From NCBI RefSeq assembly GCF_003063665.1, contig NZ_NESF01000008.1, positions 62,001-126,000 of the forward strand: a stretch of 64,000 nt of DNA, given 5' to 3'. Made by a program: the position numbers and the translations under genes. Every line of letters starts with the position of its first letter. The first letter of the stretch is position 1. Shown piece by piece: positions 43,747 through 52,790 of this stretch. Below the pieces are notes generated by a model that saw nothing but the letters and a program-made list of their open reading frames with translations, had not been told where the DNA came from and did no database searches. Source of the stretch: Limnohabitans sp. Hippo3 (lineage in GTDB: Bacteria > Pseudomonadota > Gammaproteobacteria > Burkholderiales > Burkholderiaceae_C).

Positions 43747-45627
43747 GTGTCCCCCCACCTCCCCATCCTGCGCGAAGTATTTGGCTACGACGCCTTTCGC
43801 GGCCCGCAGCAAGCCATCATCGACCATGTGGCCGCCGGGGGTGATGCGCTGGTGCTCATGCCCACGGGCGGGGGCAAATCGCTGTGTTACCAAATTCCGG
43901 CCATTGCGCGCCAGCGTGCGGGCCACGGCATCACGGTGGTGGTGTCGCCGCTGATTGCACTGATGCACGACCAGGTGGGTGCCCTGCACGAAGCGGGGGT
44001 GAATGCCGCCTTCCTCAACTCCACCCTGACGAGCGAAGAGGCCAGCGACATCGAGCGGCGCTTGCTGCGTGGCGAAATCACGCTGCTGTATGCCGCGCCC
44101 GAGCGCGTGACCAATGGCCGCTTTCTGGCGCAGATGGATTCACTACTCGAACGTGGACTGCTGAGCCTATTCGCCATTGACGAAGCACATTGCGTGAGCC
44201 AGTGGGGCCATGACTTCCGGCCTGAATACCGGGGCCTCACAGTCTTGCACGAGCGCTACCCCAGTGTGCCGCGTGTAGCGCTCACCGCCACGGCCGATGC
44301 GCTCACCCGTGCCGACATCGTCGAGCGGCTGCAGCTGGAAAGCGCCAAGTTGTTCATCAGCAGCTTTGACCGGCCCAACATCCGCTACACCATCGTCGAG
44401 AAAAAAGACGCCAGCACCCAGCTGCTGCGCTTCATCGAGCGCGAGCACCCTGAAGAAGCGGGCGTGGTCTATTGCCAGTCGCGCAAGCGGGTCGAAGAGG
44501 TCGCGGCCATGCTGTGCGAAGCGGGCATCCGTGCCCTGCCCTACCACGCGGGGCTGGACGCGGCCGTGCGCCAGCGCCACCAGAACGAATTTCTGCGCGA
44601 AGAGGGCGTGGTGATGGTCGCCACCGTGGCGTTTGGCATGGGCATCGACAAGCCCGATGTGCGCTTTGTGGCGCACCTGGACATGCCCAAGAACATCGAA
44701 GGCTACTACCAGGAGACAGGCCGCGCCGGACGCGACGGCCTGGCGTCTGACGCGTGGATGGCCTACGGTCTTCAGGACGTGGTCAACCAGCGCCGCATGA
44801 TCGACGAAAGCCCGGCGGGCGAAGAGTTCAAGCAGGTCATGCGCGGCAAGCTCGACGCGCTGCTGGCCTTGGCCGAAGCGACCGATTGCCGCCGCGTGCG
44901 GCTTTTGAGCTACTTTGGCGAGAGCTACGCCAGCCAGAAGGACAGCGCGCAAGGCGTTTACATGCCCTTTTGTGGTAACTGCGACAACTGCCTGAACCCA
45001 CCTGAAGTCTGGGACGGCACCGATGCCGCACGCAAGCTGCTGTCCACCGTGTACCGCACGCAGCAAAGCAGTGGCCACAGCTTTGGGGCCAGCCACACCA
45101 TGGACATCGTGCGGGGCAAAAAAACCGAGAAGGTGGTGCAGCGTGGCCACGAAGGCATCAGCACCTTTGGCCTGGGCGCTGAATACAGCGAGCAGCAGTT
45201 GCGCGCCGTGATGCGCCAGCTGATCGCGATAGGCGCTTTGCATGTGCACACCGAAGACGGTTTCAGCACCCTGCACCTGACCGAAGCGTCACGCGCCGTG
45301 CTCAAAGGCGAGGTGCCCGTGCAGCTGCGCGAGAGCACCAGCCAGCGCAGCGACAAAAAAAGCCGCACCCGCAGCGGCCCGGCACCCGCAGCCGCCAACC
45401 TGGGGCAAGACGCGATGGTGCGCTACATCAACCTCAAGGCCTGGCGGGCCGAGGTGGCCAAGGAGCACAACCTGCCCGCCTACGTCATCTTTCATGACGC
45501 CACGCTGGCCGCGATTGCCGAAGCAGCCCCGCACAGCCTGGCCGACCTGCAGGGCATCAGTGGCCTGGGCGTCAAAAAGCTCGAAGCCTATGGCGAGCAG
45601 GTGCTCAAGGTGTGCAACGGCACCTGA
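43747..45627 (+). CDS. recQ: ATP-dependent DNA helicase RecQ
   Basis: 626 residues from GTG 43747. Superfamily 2 helicase core with Walker A PTGGGKS (39-45), DEAH box [12 protein letters not shown] including the RecQ-specific aromatic-rich loop, and motif [12 protein letters not shown]. The RQC zinc site is [12 protein letters not shown] with CGNCDNC. A winged-helix region follows, then the C-terminal HRDC domain ([17 protein letters not shown]). It unwinds 3'-5' in recombination and replication repair. The linker before HRDC carries a basic, Ser-rich run ([15 protein letters not shown]). No ATG gives a better start: the GTG is preceded by A-rich sequence but only a weak ribosome-binding site. 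Confidence 0.95.
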   Translation: MSPHLPILREVFGYDAFRGPQQAIIDHVAAGGDALVLMPTGGGKSLCYQIPAIARQRAGHGITVVVSPLIALMHDQVGALHEAGVNAAFLNSTLTSEEASDIERRLLRGEITLLYAAPERVTNGRFLAQMDSLLERGLLSLFAIDEAHCVSQWGHDFRPEYRGLTVLHERYPSVPRVALTATADALTRADIVERLQLESAKLFISSFDRPNIRYTIVEKKDASTQLLRFIEREHPEEAGVVYCQSRKRVEEVAAMLCEAGIRALPYHAGLDAAVRQRHQNEFLREEGVVMVATVAFGMGIDKPDVRFVAHLDMPKNIEGYYQETGRAGRDGLASDAWMAYGLQDVVNQRRMIDESPAGEEFKQVMRGKLDALLALAEATDCRRVRLLSYFGESYASQKDSAQGVYMPFCGNCDNCLNPPEVWDGTDAARKLLSTVYRTQQSSGHSFGASHTMDIVRGKKTEKVVQRGHEGISTFGLGAEYSEQQLRAVMRQLIAIGALHVHTEDGFSTLHLTEASRAVLKGEVPVQLRESTSQRSDKKSRTRSGPAPAAANLGQDAMVRYINLKAWRAEVAKEHNLPAYVIFHDATLAAIAEAAPHSLADLQGISGLGVKKLEAYGEQVLKVCNGT

Positions 45628-45633
45628 CGCCCC

Positions 45634-45658
45634 GTAGGAGCCGCGCCCTCGCGGCGAT
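45634..45658. repeat. Short palindrome, possible recQ terminator
   Basis: GTAGGAGCCGCGCCCTCGCGGCGAT contains the stem GCCGCG/CGCGGC and resembles the REP family B layout with a different stem. It starts 6 bp after the recQ stop, before the convergent tautomerase gene. There is no U-tract. Confidence 0.5.
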
Positions 45659-45668
45659 GCTGATGCTG

Positions 45669-46064
45669 TCACGCTGCCGCGTGGTAGCGCCACTCCTGCG
45701 TGCGCCCACCGTAGCCATACGCCGTGGCACGGACATCCTCCACATGCACATAACTTTCTGAATGCAATGGTCCCAGCAGCGATTTGAATAAATCAAAAAC
45801 CGCTGCAATGTACTGCGCCTTTTCTGCTTTGGTGTTCGTCTCGTCGGTGATCTTGATGCCCAGGTAAAAGCTGTGCAGGCCTTGCGCAGCCAGTGTTTGA
45901 CCGCCAACAACCCAGTCTTGCGGGTCCACACAGGTGAGCACTGTTGAAATCAGCTCGGCTTTTTTATGCAACAAGCTGACGGTCAAATCAGACACGCCCC
46001 TGGCGATGCTTTGTGTCAGTGTTGCTGATCGCTGCGCGCTGATCTGAATCTGGATGATGGGCAT
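45669..46064 (-). CDS. Tautomerase-superfamily protein
   Basis: 131 residues. The sequence starts M-P-I-I-Q-I-Q, so processing of Met would leave the catalytic N-terminal Pro1 of the 4-oxalocrotonate tautomerase/MIF fold. At about 130 residues it is the length of the larger MSAD/cis-CaaD-type or MIF-like members rather than the 62-residue 4-OT. AAAGGAAATCCT precedes ATG 46064, a clear ribosome-binding site. The frame extends upstream to 46199 but this would lose the Pro-1 start. It is divergent from a LysR gene that may regulate it. Substrate unknown. Confidence 0.85.
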   Translation of the reverse strand: MPIIQIQISAQRSATLTQSIARGVSDLTVSLLHKKAELISTVLTCVDPQDWVVGGQTLAAQGLHSFYLGIKITDETNTKAEKAQYIAAVFDLFKSLLGPLHSESYVHVEDVRATAYGYGGRTQEWRYHAAA

Positions 46065-46218
46065 AGGATTTCCTTTGGAAAAGTGAGAAGAAAAACAGCA
46101 TGCGCGACCACAAGGCCTCCAGCCAGGCATCCATGGCTTGGCGATGCAAGCGACGGGCTTGTGCGCGCGCCAGGCCATGAAGCCTTGCCCTTTCTGCATG
46201 GGTAAGAGAAGTGTTCAT
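45988..46218 (-). CDS. Possible small protein overlapping the tautomerase start
   Basis: 76 residues from ATG 46218, which has AGGGG six bases upstream. The first 50 residues are a basic, helix-prone stretch (RARLHGLARAQARRLHRQAM) followed by a hydrophobic WSRMLFFFSLF. The last 26 codons overlap the tautomerase gene in another frame, which argues that only the first part is meaningful. It could be a leader or small protein cotranscribed with the tautomerase; I do not recognise it. Confidence 0.3.
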   Translation of the reverse strand: MNTSLTHAERARLHGLARAQARRLHRQAMDAWLEALWSRMLFFFSLFQRKSYAHHPDSDQRAAISNTDTKHRQGRV

Positions 46219-46325
46219 GCCAGCCCCTGTGTGAAATGACGATGCTTTGCACTTTATTGGTTTACAAGCCTATTGAAAACAGGCTAAATTGCAAATTCGT
46301 ATTTCACTTTTTGCAAAACAACCTC

Positions 46326-47207
46326 ATGGAATTGGACGATTTACGGATTTTTGTGCGGGTGACCGAGTTGGGCACCTTGTCAGCCGTAGCACGCGAACGC
46401 CATGCACCCGTCAGCCAGATCACCCGCGCCATGGCACGCCTGGAGTCGGCCTTGCAAGTGCGACTTTTGCACCGCAGCACACACGGCTTGAGTCTGACCG
46501 ACGAAGGTGATATTTGCCTAGCGCAAGCACGCGGCATGCTCGACAGTGCCGATACGCTGGACAGTGAACTGGGCCGCCACCGCCAAGGGGTTCACGGTTG
46601 GGTGCGTGTGGGCGTCAGCGCTTTGATGGCGCAGTGTGTGGTCATCCCCCATTTGCCCGCGCTCTATGCACAACATCCAGGCCTGCACCTCGACATTCGG
46701 GCCGATGACCGTATGGTGGACATGGCGCGCGACGGCATTGACATCGCCATTCGCTCAGGACAGGTCGGCAACGATGGCTTGGTGGCCCGAAAGATCGGGT
46801 TGGCCAGTCGCTCGCTGTATGCCGCGCCCAGCTACTTGGCTCAGCATGGCTCGCCACAGCAGCCCGATGATTTGGTCAACCACCACCTGATTGGTCTCAG
46901 CCATGTGCCCGCCATGAACCGCTGGCAGCGACTGGACACCCCCCAATCCTTGCATGTCCAAGGTGACAGTCGCGTGGACCACACTGGTTTGTTGCTGAGT
47001 ATGGTGCAACACGGTGTGGGCATTTCACGTTTATTGGATGTAGCCGCTCGTCCTTTAGTCGCCAGTGGTCAGCTGGCGCCAGTGTTGCAAGGATGCTTCG
47101 AGCAAGACGCTATTGCCATTTACGCTGTGATGCTGCCTGAGCGGCACCGCCTGCCCAAAATTCGAGCTTGCGTGGACCACTGGGCAGCAGTACTGCAGGG
47201 GTCTTGA
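46326..47207 (+). CDS. LysR-family transcriptional regulator
   Basis: 293 residues. The winged HTH spans residues 1-60 (ELDDLRIFVRVTELGTLSA, then ITRAMARLESALQVRLLHRS) and the LysR substrate-binding domain 90-290. The frame is open upstream from 46236 but MELDDLRIF is the family start. It is divergent from the tautomerase gene, the classical LysR arrangement, and its effector is unknown. The 107 bp upstream include an AT-rich stretch with a TTGCAA...TTGCAA direct repeat that could be the binding site. Its stop is a single base from the convergent hppD stop. Confidence 0.9.
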   Translation: MELDDLRIFVRVTELGTLSAVARERHAPVSQITRAMARLESALQVRLLHRSTHGLSLTDEGDICLAQARGMLDSADTLDSELGRHRQGVHGWVRVGVSALMAQCVVIPHLPALYAQHPGLHLDIRADDRMVDMARDGIDIAIRSGQVGNDGLVARKIGLASRSLYAAPSYLAQHGSPQQPDDLVNHHLIGLSHVPAMNRWQRLDTPQSLHVQGDSRVDHTGLLLSMVQHGVGISRLLDVAARPLVASGQLAPVLQGCFEQDAIAIYAVMLPERHRLPKIRACVDHWAAVLQGS

Positions 47208-47208
47208 G

Positions 47209-48291
47209 TCAAGCCGCGTCCACCGCAATCGCACCACGCCGGATCTGATCACGCTCCAGTGACTCGAACAAAGCCTTGAAGTTGCCCTCGCCAAAGCCCT
47301 CGTCGGCCTTGCGCTGGATGAACTCGAAGAACACGGGGCCCAGCAGCGTCTGGCTGAAGATCTGCAACAGCAACCGCTTCTCGCCATTGGCGGTGGAGCC
47401 GTCCATCAAAATGCCGCGTGCCTGCAACTCGGGCACGGGTTCGCCGTGGCCCGGCAGGCGTTCTTGTAGCATCTCGTAATAGATGTCGTTGGGCGCGGTC
47501 ATGAGTGGAATACCCGCCATCTGCAAGGCGTCCACGCTCTTCAAAATGTCGTCGGTCAGCAGCGCGATGTGCTGGATGCCTTCACCGTTGAACTGCATCA
47601 GGAACTCTTCGATCTGACCGCCCGTTTTGCCCGACTCTTCGTTGAGCGGGATGCGAATCATGCCATCGGGCGCGGTCATGGCGCGGCTGGTCAGGCCCGT
47701 GTATTCGCCTTTGATGTCGAAGTAACGGATCTCGCGGAAGTTGAAAATCTTTTCGTAGAAGTTGCCCCAAAAAGCCATGCGGCCCTTGTAGACGTTGTGC
47801 GTCAGGTGGTCGATGATTTTGAAGCCATGGCCGGGTGGGTGGCGGTCCACCCCCTCGATGAATTCAAAGTCGATGTCGTAGATGCTCTTGCCGTCTTCGA
47901 AGCGGTCGATCAAATACAAAGGCGCACCGCCAATGCCCTTGATGGCGGGCAGTCGCAGTTCCATCGGACCAGTGGGAATCTCGACCGGTTGCGCGCCCAT
48001 CTCCAATGCACGCTCGTAGGCCTTGTGCGAATCCTTCACCCGAAAAGCCAGCGCACAGGCGCACGGGCCGTGCTCGGCGGCAAAGTAACCGGCCAGGCTT
48101 TTGGGTTCGCGGTTGACGATGAAATTGATGTCGCCCTGGCGGTAGAGCACCACGTCTTTGGAACGGTGCTTCGCCACCAACGTGAAGCCCATTTTTTCAA
48201 ACAGGGGCTCCAGGGTGTTGGGCACAGGGGATGCGAACTCGACGAACTCAAAGCCACACAGGCCCATAGGGTTGTCAAACAAATCGGTCAT
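47209..48291 (-). CDS. hppD: 4-hydroxyphenylpyruvate dioxygenase
   Basis: 360 residues, vicinal oxygen chelate fold in two modules. The iron ligands are H162 (IIDHLTHNV), H241 ([11 protein letters not shown]) and E323 (FFEFIQRK), one residue off P. fluorescens HPPD. The C-terminal tail with [15 protein letters not shown] is the alpha-helix that gates the active site. It converts 4-hydroxyphenylpyruvate to homogentisate in tyrosine catabolism. ATG 48291 has GGAG seven bases upstream; a longer frame to 48420 runs through a repeat element and is rejected. Homogentisate dioxygenase is not in the window. Confidence 0.95.
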   Translation of the reverse strand: MTDLFDNPMGLCGFEFVEFASPVPNTLEPLFEKMGFTLVAKHRSKDVVLYRQGDINFIVNREPKSLAGYFAAEHGPCACALAFRVKDSHKAYERALEMGAQPVEIPTGPMELRLPAIKGIGGAPLYLIDRFEDGKSIYDIDFEFIEGVDRHPPGHGFKIIDHLTHNVYKGRMAFWGNFYEKIFNFREIRYFDIKGEYTGLTSRAMTAPDGMIRIPLNEESGKTGGQIEEFLMQFNGEGIQHIALLTDDILKSVDALQMAGIPLMTAPNDIYYEMLQERLPGHGEPVPELQARGILMDGSTANGEKRLLLQIFSQTLLGPVFFEFIQRKADEGFGEGNFKALFESLERDQIRRGAIAVDAA

Positions 48292-48373
48292 GAAAATCTC
48301 CAGCAATGAACCGGGCCGCGCTGCTGAAAGAGCACGGCCCGAATTGAAATCGGTCAAACGAAAAAGGGGGTCT

Positions 48374-48445
48374 GTAGGTCGGACCTTCAGGTCCGACATG
48401 GCATGGGCATGCGCCAACATGTCGGGGCTGAAGCCGCCGCCCTAC
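48374..48445. repeat. Paired palindromic repeat, family A (copy 3)
   Basis: GTAGGTCGGACCTTCAGGTC (48374 on) and ATGTCGGGGCTGAAGCCGCC (48419 on), 18 bp apart, same order as copy 1. It lies in the 301-bp gap between the hppD start and the end of the Bug gene; apart from this and the hppD ribosome-binding site I see no other feature in the gap. Confidence 0.8.
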
Positions 48446-48592
48446 AAAGAACGTTCACAAATCCTGCGGCGGCGCGCAAGGCTTGCCCCGCGTGCTGCGC
48501 GCGAGGTGAATGCCGAAAATCAAAACCTGGATGGACATGAGGGTGATGGTCGTCGCCTGACCGTCAAATGTCAAGCGACGAACCCACCGGCC

Positions 48593-49570
48593 TTATTGCG
48601 GCTCGATGCCGACTTTCTTGACCAGCGCAGCAAAGCGCTCCATTTCACTGCGGAAGGCTTTTTGCGCTTGCTCCACAGAGCTGATCGCAATGGTGTTGCC
48701 CTGTTTGGTCATGGTGTCCTTCACGGCCGGGTCGTTGAAGGCCGCGACCAGTGCGTCATGGACTTTCTTGACGGCCGCAGCACTCATGCCCTTGGGTCCC
48801 AGAACACCAAACCATGCATCGATCACGTAACGTGGCAAACCTTGCTCCACGAAAGTCGGGATGTCGGGCGCTGCGGCATTGCGCTTTTCGCCGCACATGC
48901 CTACCGCCTTGAGTGCACCACTCTTGATGTGCTGCTGCACGCTGGGCAAGGCCACAACGGCAAAGTCAATCTGACCACCCAGCAAGTCGGTGACCATAGG
49001 GCCAACGCCTTTGTAAGGGATGTGACGCGCTTTGATGCCGGCCTCATCCACAAACATCTCTGCGGCCAAATGCAAGATCGTGCCCGTGCCGCCAGACCCG
49101 AAATTGAAACCATCAGGCTTGGCCTTCAGGGCGGCAATGAACTCACGCCCGTTGTTGGCAGGCACTCGCTGTGGGTTGGCCACCAACACCAACGGTGTGG
49201 CACCGACGACTGCAATCGGCGTGAAGTCACCGGGCATCTCAAAGGGCAGGTTCTTGATGACGCTGGGGAAGATCACCACGTTGTTGGACACCACCGACAA
49301 GGTGTAGCCGTCGGGCGGGTTCTTGGCCAGGGCCTGCAAACCGATCACGCCGCTGGCACCTGCCTGGTTTTCAACCACCACGTTGGTACCGAGTGCCTTG
49401 CCCAAGGCGGGTGCTGCGGCACGCGTGATCGCGTCCACGCCTGAGCCAGTGGCGTTGGGCAGGATGAACTTGACGGGACGGTCAGCTTGCGCCAAGGACA
49501 GGCCGGGCAAAGCCACGGCGGAAGCAGCCAATGCAGCCAAAGTGGTGCGGCGTGAGATGGTGTTTTTCAT
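48593..49570 (-). CDS. Bug/TctC-family tripartite tricarboxylate transporter solute-binding protein
   Basis: 325 residues. An N-terminal signal peptide (RRTTLAALAASAVALPGLSLA) has a twin Arg but is short in spacing, with cleavage near LAQAD. The mature protein has the Bug fold with the conserved VKFILPNATGSGVD opening and the NKPGAS-like VENQAGASGVIG loop that pairs with carboxylate ligands. No TctA or TctB membrane genes are adjacent, as is common for the expanded Bug families of Burkholderiales. Because it precedes a CoA-transferase and lyase cluster, it may capture the acid that the cluster degrades. Confidence 0.9.
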   Translation of the reverse strand: MKNTISRRTTLAALAASAVALPGLSLAQADRPVKFILPNATGSGVDAITRAAAPALGKALGTNVVVENQAGASGVIGLQALAKNPPDGYTLSVVSNNVVIFPSVIKNLPFEMPGDFTPIAVVGATPLVLVANPQRVPANNGREFIAALKAKPDGFNFGSGGTGTILHLAAEMFVDEAGIKARHIPYKGVGPMVTDLLGGQIDFAVVALPSVQQHIKSGALKAVGMCGEKRNAAAPDIPTFVEQGLPRYVIDAWFGVLGPKGMSAAAVKKVHDALVAAFNDPAVKDTMTKQGNTIAISSVEQAQKAFRSEMERFAALVKKVGIEPQ

Positions 49571-49641
49571 GGTTTGTCTCTCTCTGTGTTGTTGGATGGA
49601 AAGGAATTTACAGCATGTTCAAAAGTTGGACCCACACGCCC

Positions 49642-50841
49642 TCAGGCGACGGCCTTGAGTGCACGCAAACGCTCAATGTCTGAAGCGCCCAAGCCCAGGC
49701 CTTGCAACAGTTCATCGGTGTTTTCACCTTGTTGGGGTGGCTGACGCCGCACACCCAGGCGTTGCCCGTTCATGGTGAACGGGAACAGCGCGGCGCGGGC
49801 CGTCTGACCGGCCTTGGGGCCATCGGTCAGGCGCACATCGGCCAGGCCCCCGGTGGCATTCAGGTGCGGATCATCAAACAGCTCTTCGGGCTTGACGATG
49901 GGCGCAAAGGGCAAACCGGCTTTTTCAAAAATCACGGTCAACTCGGCGGCTGTGAAAGCCTCCAGACGGCGGCGCAGTTCGGGCAGCAACTTGGCGCGCA
50001 AGGACACGCGGGCGTTGTTGTCCACATAGCGCGGGTCGGCCTTCAAGTCGGCAAAACCGAGCACGTCGCAAAAGGTGGCCCATTGCGGATCGCTCACGGC
50101 GGCCAAAAAGATTTGTTCGCCGTTTTTCACGGTGAACACGTCGTACACCGCCCAGGCCGAAATGCGGTTGGGCATGGGCTCGGCCGCCTGGCCGGTGATG
50201 GCGTACTGCAGCATGTGCTGGCCCACCAGAAACACATTGTTTTCAAACAGAGCCGACTGGATCTCCTGCCCACGGCCGGTGATGCCGCGCTGAATGAGCG
50301 CGCCCAGAATACCGATGGCGCCAAACATGCCGCCCATGATGTCGTTCACGCTGGTGCCTGCGCGCAGCGGGTCACCCGGGCGGCCCGTCATGTAGGCCAG
50401 GCCACCCATCATCTGCACCACCTCGTCGAGCGCCGTGCGGTGGTCGTAGGGCCCGGGCAAAAAGCCCTTGAGGCTCGCGTAAATCAGCCTGGGGTTGCTG
50501 GCCGACAGGCTGGCGTAGTCCAGGCCGTACTTGGCCATGGAGCCGGGCTTGAAGTTCTCGGCCACCACATCGGCCGTGGCGCACAGGCGGCGCGCCATCT
50601 CGGCCCCTTCGGGGCTTTGCAGGTTGATCTGGATGCTCTTCTTGTTGCGGTTGAACATCGGGAAAAAGCCCGCGCCCGAGCCCAGCAAGTGCCGTGTGCG
50701 GTCGCCCTCGATGGGTTCGACCTTGATGACCTCGGCCCCCATGTCGGCCAGCACCATGCCGCAGGTCGGGCCCATGACCATGTGGGTGAACTCGACGACG
50801 CGCAGGCCTTCGAGCGGGAGTTTCTTGTCGGAATTGTTCAT
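49642..50841 (-). CDS. CaiB/BaiF family type III CoA-transferase
   Basis: 399 residues. Type III CoA-transferase fold: RVVEFTHMVMGPTCGMVLAD at the start, then EVIKVEPIEGD, NRNKKSIQIN and the SVNDIMGGMFGAIG segment that usually holds the catalytic Asp. It transfers CoA between carboxylic acids through an aspartyl-CoA intermediate. Its start overlaps the HMG-CoA-lyase-like gene (ATGA). In CoA-dependent catabolism of branched dicarboxylic acids this pair would activate and then cleave one substrate, for example succinyl-CoA:citramalate CoA-transferase with citramalyl-CoA lyase. The exact acid cannot be read from the sequence. Confidence 0.9.
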   Translation of the reverse strand: MNNSDKKLPLEGLRVVEFTHMVMGPTCGMVLADMGAEVIKVEPIEGDRTRHLLGSGAGFFPMFNRNKKSIQINLQSPEGAEMARRLCATADVVAENFKPGSMAKYGLDYASLSASNPRLIYASLKGFLPGPYDHRTALDEVVQMMGGLAYMTGRPGDPLRAGTSVNDIMGGMFGAIGILGALIQRGITGRGQEIQSALFENNVFLVGQHMLQYAITGQAAEPMPNRISAWAVYDVFTVKNGEQIFLAAVSDPQWATFCDVLGFADLKADPRYVDNNARVSLRAKLLPELRRRLEAFTAAELTVIFEKAGLPFAPIVKPEELFDDPHLNATGGLADVRLTDGPKAGQTARAALFPFTMNGQRLGVRRQPPQQGENTDELLQGLGLGASDIERLRALKAVA

Positions 50842-51782
50842 GCCATCACTTCTGGGGTGCGCAGGGTCTTGGGCAAACCCGCCTGCGCGATCGAACCGTG
50901 CAGACATTCGCCTGCGAGCCATTGCGCCACCTGGGCGCGCAAAGCCATGAGCTTACCGAAATCGATGCCGGTGTCGATGCCCATGCTGGCAAACAGATAC
51001 GCCAGGTCTTCGGTGGCCACGTTGCCGCTGGCCCCCGGGGCATGCGGGCAGCCGCCGATGCCGGCCAGGCACGCGTCAAAACGGGTCTCGCCCGCTTGCA
51101 GCGCGGCCATCACATTGGCCATGCCCAGACCGCGTGTGTCGTGGAAATGCCCGCAAGCGAGTTTGTCACCCGCCACCTCGCGGGCCTTGGCAAACAACTC
51201 GCCCACCTGGCGCGGGTCGGCATAGCCCACGGTGTCGGCAATGCCCACGCGGTCCACGCCCAGCGCCACAACCGCTTGGAGCAGGCGCAGCACTTCATCG
51301 ACCTCCACCCGGCCCTGGATCGTGCAGCCCAGCGCGGTGCTCATGCCCACTTCGATGCGGATGTTCGATCCGCGTGCGCGGCGCGCTTCGACCATCGCGA
51401 CGATCTCGGCCAGCACCTCGTCGGGCGCCCGGCGCAAATTGGCCAGGCTGTGCGCATGGCTGGCCGACAGCGGCAGCAGCATCCAGTCGGCCCCGCTGTC
51501 CATGGCGCGCTCAGCGCCTTTCAGGTTGGGCACCAGCACCGACACCACCAGCCCGGGCAGGGTTTTGGCAAAGGCCACCAGCTCGGCCGTGTCGGCCAGC
51601 TGCGGCAGCAGTTTGGGTGGCACGAAAGAGCCGACCTCAATCTCGCGGATGCCCGCCTCGTAAGCGTCTTGAATCCATTGCAGTTTTTGCGCGGTGGGCA
51701 AGGTGCGGGCGATACTTTGCAAACCGTCGCGCAAACCGACTTCGCGGATCGTCACGCGCTCGGGCCATTGAAATGCGTTCAT
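50838..51782 (-). CDS. HMG-CoA lyase-like pyruvate carboxyltransferase-family enzyme
   Basis: 314 residues, TIM barrel of the HMGL family. The catalytic start IREVGLRDGLQS is intact, divalent metal His residues are in HFHDTRGLG, and the flexible-loop Cys lies in GIGGCPHAPGASGNVATEDL. The reaction is cleavage of a 3-hydroxy-3-methyl acyl-CoA to acetyl-CoA plus a keto acid. It could be true HMG-CoA lyase, but coupling to a type III CoA-transferase and an aconitase-like gene makes citramalyl-CoA or a similar substrate as likely. AAGG lies 9 bases ahead of ATG 51782. Divergent from the LysR gene. Confidence 0.88.
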   Translation of the reverse strand: MNAFQWPERVTIREVGLRDGLQSIARTLPTAQKLQWIQDAYEAGIREIEVGSFVPPKLLPQLADTAELVAFAKTLPGLVVSVLVPNLKGAERAMDSGADWMLLPLSASHAHSLANLRRAPDEVLAEIVAMVEARRARGSNIRIEVGMSTALGCTIQGRVEVDEVLRLLQAVVALGVDRVGIADTVGYADPRQVGELFAKAREVAGDKLACGHFHDTRGLGMANVMAALQAGETRFDACLAGIGGCPHAPGASGNVATEDLAYLFASMGIDTGIDFGKLMALRAQVAQWLAGECLHGSIAQAGLPKTLRTPEVMA

Positions 51783-51821
51783 GCCGGGTGTCCTTGTCTT
51801 GTGAAGCTACGAGTTTAATGT

Positions 51822-51874
51822 TTCCAATCGATCATACAATTCAATTTTGGAAGCTTATTTGTTCCCATCTGGAA
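51822..51874. promoter_or_regulatory. LysR-type operator region between HMGL-like and lysR genes
   Basis: Two dyads with TTCC...GGAA arms: TTCCAA (51822-51827) with TTGGAA (51847-51852), and TTCC-CATCT-GGAA (51862-51874). They lie in the 99-bp divergent intergenic region, where a LysR regulator would bind one recognition and one activation site. Confidence 0.5.
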
Positions 51875-51881
51875 TAACTTG

Positions 51882-52787
51882 ATGCGTGACCTCGACTTGA
51901 CCTCGCTGCGCCTGTTTGTGACCGTCTGCGACACGGGCAACATGAGCCGCGCCGCCGAAAAGGCCAACATGGTCGCCTCGGCCGTGAGCAAACGGCTGGC
52001 CCAGCTCGAAGCCACGGTGGGCGCGAGCCTGCTGATCCGGCGCAAGCACGGTGTGGTGCCCACCCCGGCGGGCGAGACCTTGCTGGAACATGCCCGCAGC
52101 ATGCTGCTGAGCGCCAGCCGCATCGAGCGCGACATGGCCAGCCACGCAGCAGGCATCCAGGGCCGGGTGAACGTGCTGGCCACGGCCTCGGTCATGGCCG
52201 AGTCGCTGGCCGACGAGATCGCCGAGTTCCTGAAAAAACCCGAACACCAAAACATCCAGATTGACCTGGAAGAACGCATCAGCCCGGACGTGGTGCGCGG
52301 CATCCGCGAAGGTGTGGCGTCGATTGGCATTTGCTGGGACGCGGCCGAAACCGGCCTGCTGCACACCCGCACCTACCGGCACGACCACCTGAGCGTGGCC
52401 GTGCCCCGGGGCCACCCGCTATGCGCCCTGAAAACGGTGCGTTATGCCGACACGCTGCAGTTCGAGCACGTGATCATGCCGGTCAACTCGGCGGTCGAAG
52501 TGATGCTGCAACGCGAAGCCAGCTTGTTGGGCCAGCGGCTGCAGCACCGCGTGATCGTGACCAACTTCGAAGCCGCGCTGCGCGTGGTGCGGGCGGGCTT
52601 GGCGATTGCGCTGGTGCCCCGCGAGGTGACCACGCTGTATGCCGAGGCCTATGGGCTGGCCATTTTGCCGCTGCAGGAAAACTGGTCACGCAGGCGCTTC
52701 ATTTTGTGCCACCGGGGCGAAGACCAACTGAGCCCGGCCGCGCAGCTGCTGCTGAACTATTTGTCATCCGAACATCCGGACGCTTGA
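51882..52787 (+). CDS. LysR-family transcriptional regulator of the CoA-transferase/lyase cluster
   Basis: 301 residues. The winged HTH reads DLTSLRLFVTVCDTGNMSRA, then VASAVSKRLAQLEATVGASL; the substrate-binding domain follows from residue 90. ATG 51882 is preferred to the in-frame TTG at 51879. It is divergent from the lyase and CoA-transferase genes across 99 bp with two TTCC/GGAA dyads, and its stop lies 3 bp before the aconitase-like gene. It probably controls both arms in response to the pathway acid or an intermediate. Confidence 0.92.
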   Translation: MRDLDLTSLRLFVTVCDTGNMSRAAEKANMVASAVSKRLAQLEATVGASLLIRRKHGVVPTPAGETLLEHARSMLLSASRIERDMASHAAGIQGRVNVLATASVMAESLADEIAEFLKKPEHQNIQIDLEERISPDVVRGIREGVASIGICWDAAETGLLHTRTYRHDHLSVAVPRGHPLCALKTVRYADTLQFEHVIMPVNSAVEVMLQREASLLGQRLQHRVIVTNFEAALRVVRAGLAIALVPREVTTLYAEAYGLAILPLQENWSRRRFILCHRGEDQLSPAAQLLLNYLSSEHPDA

Positions 52788-52790
52788 GAC

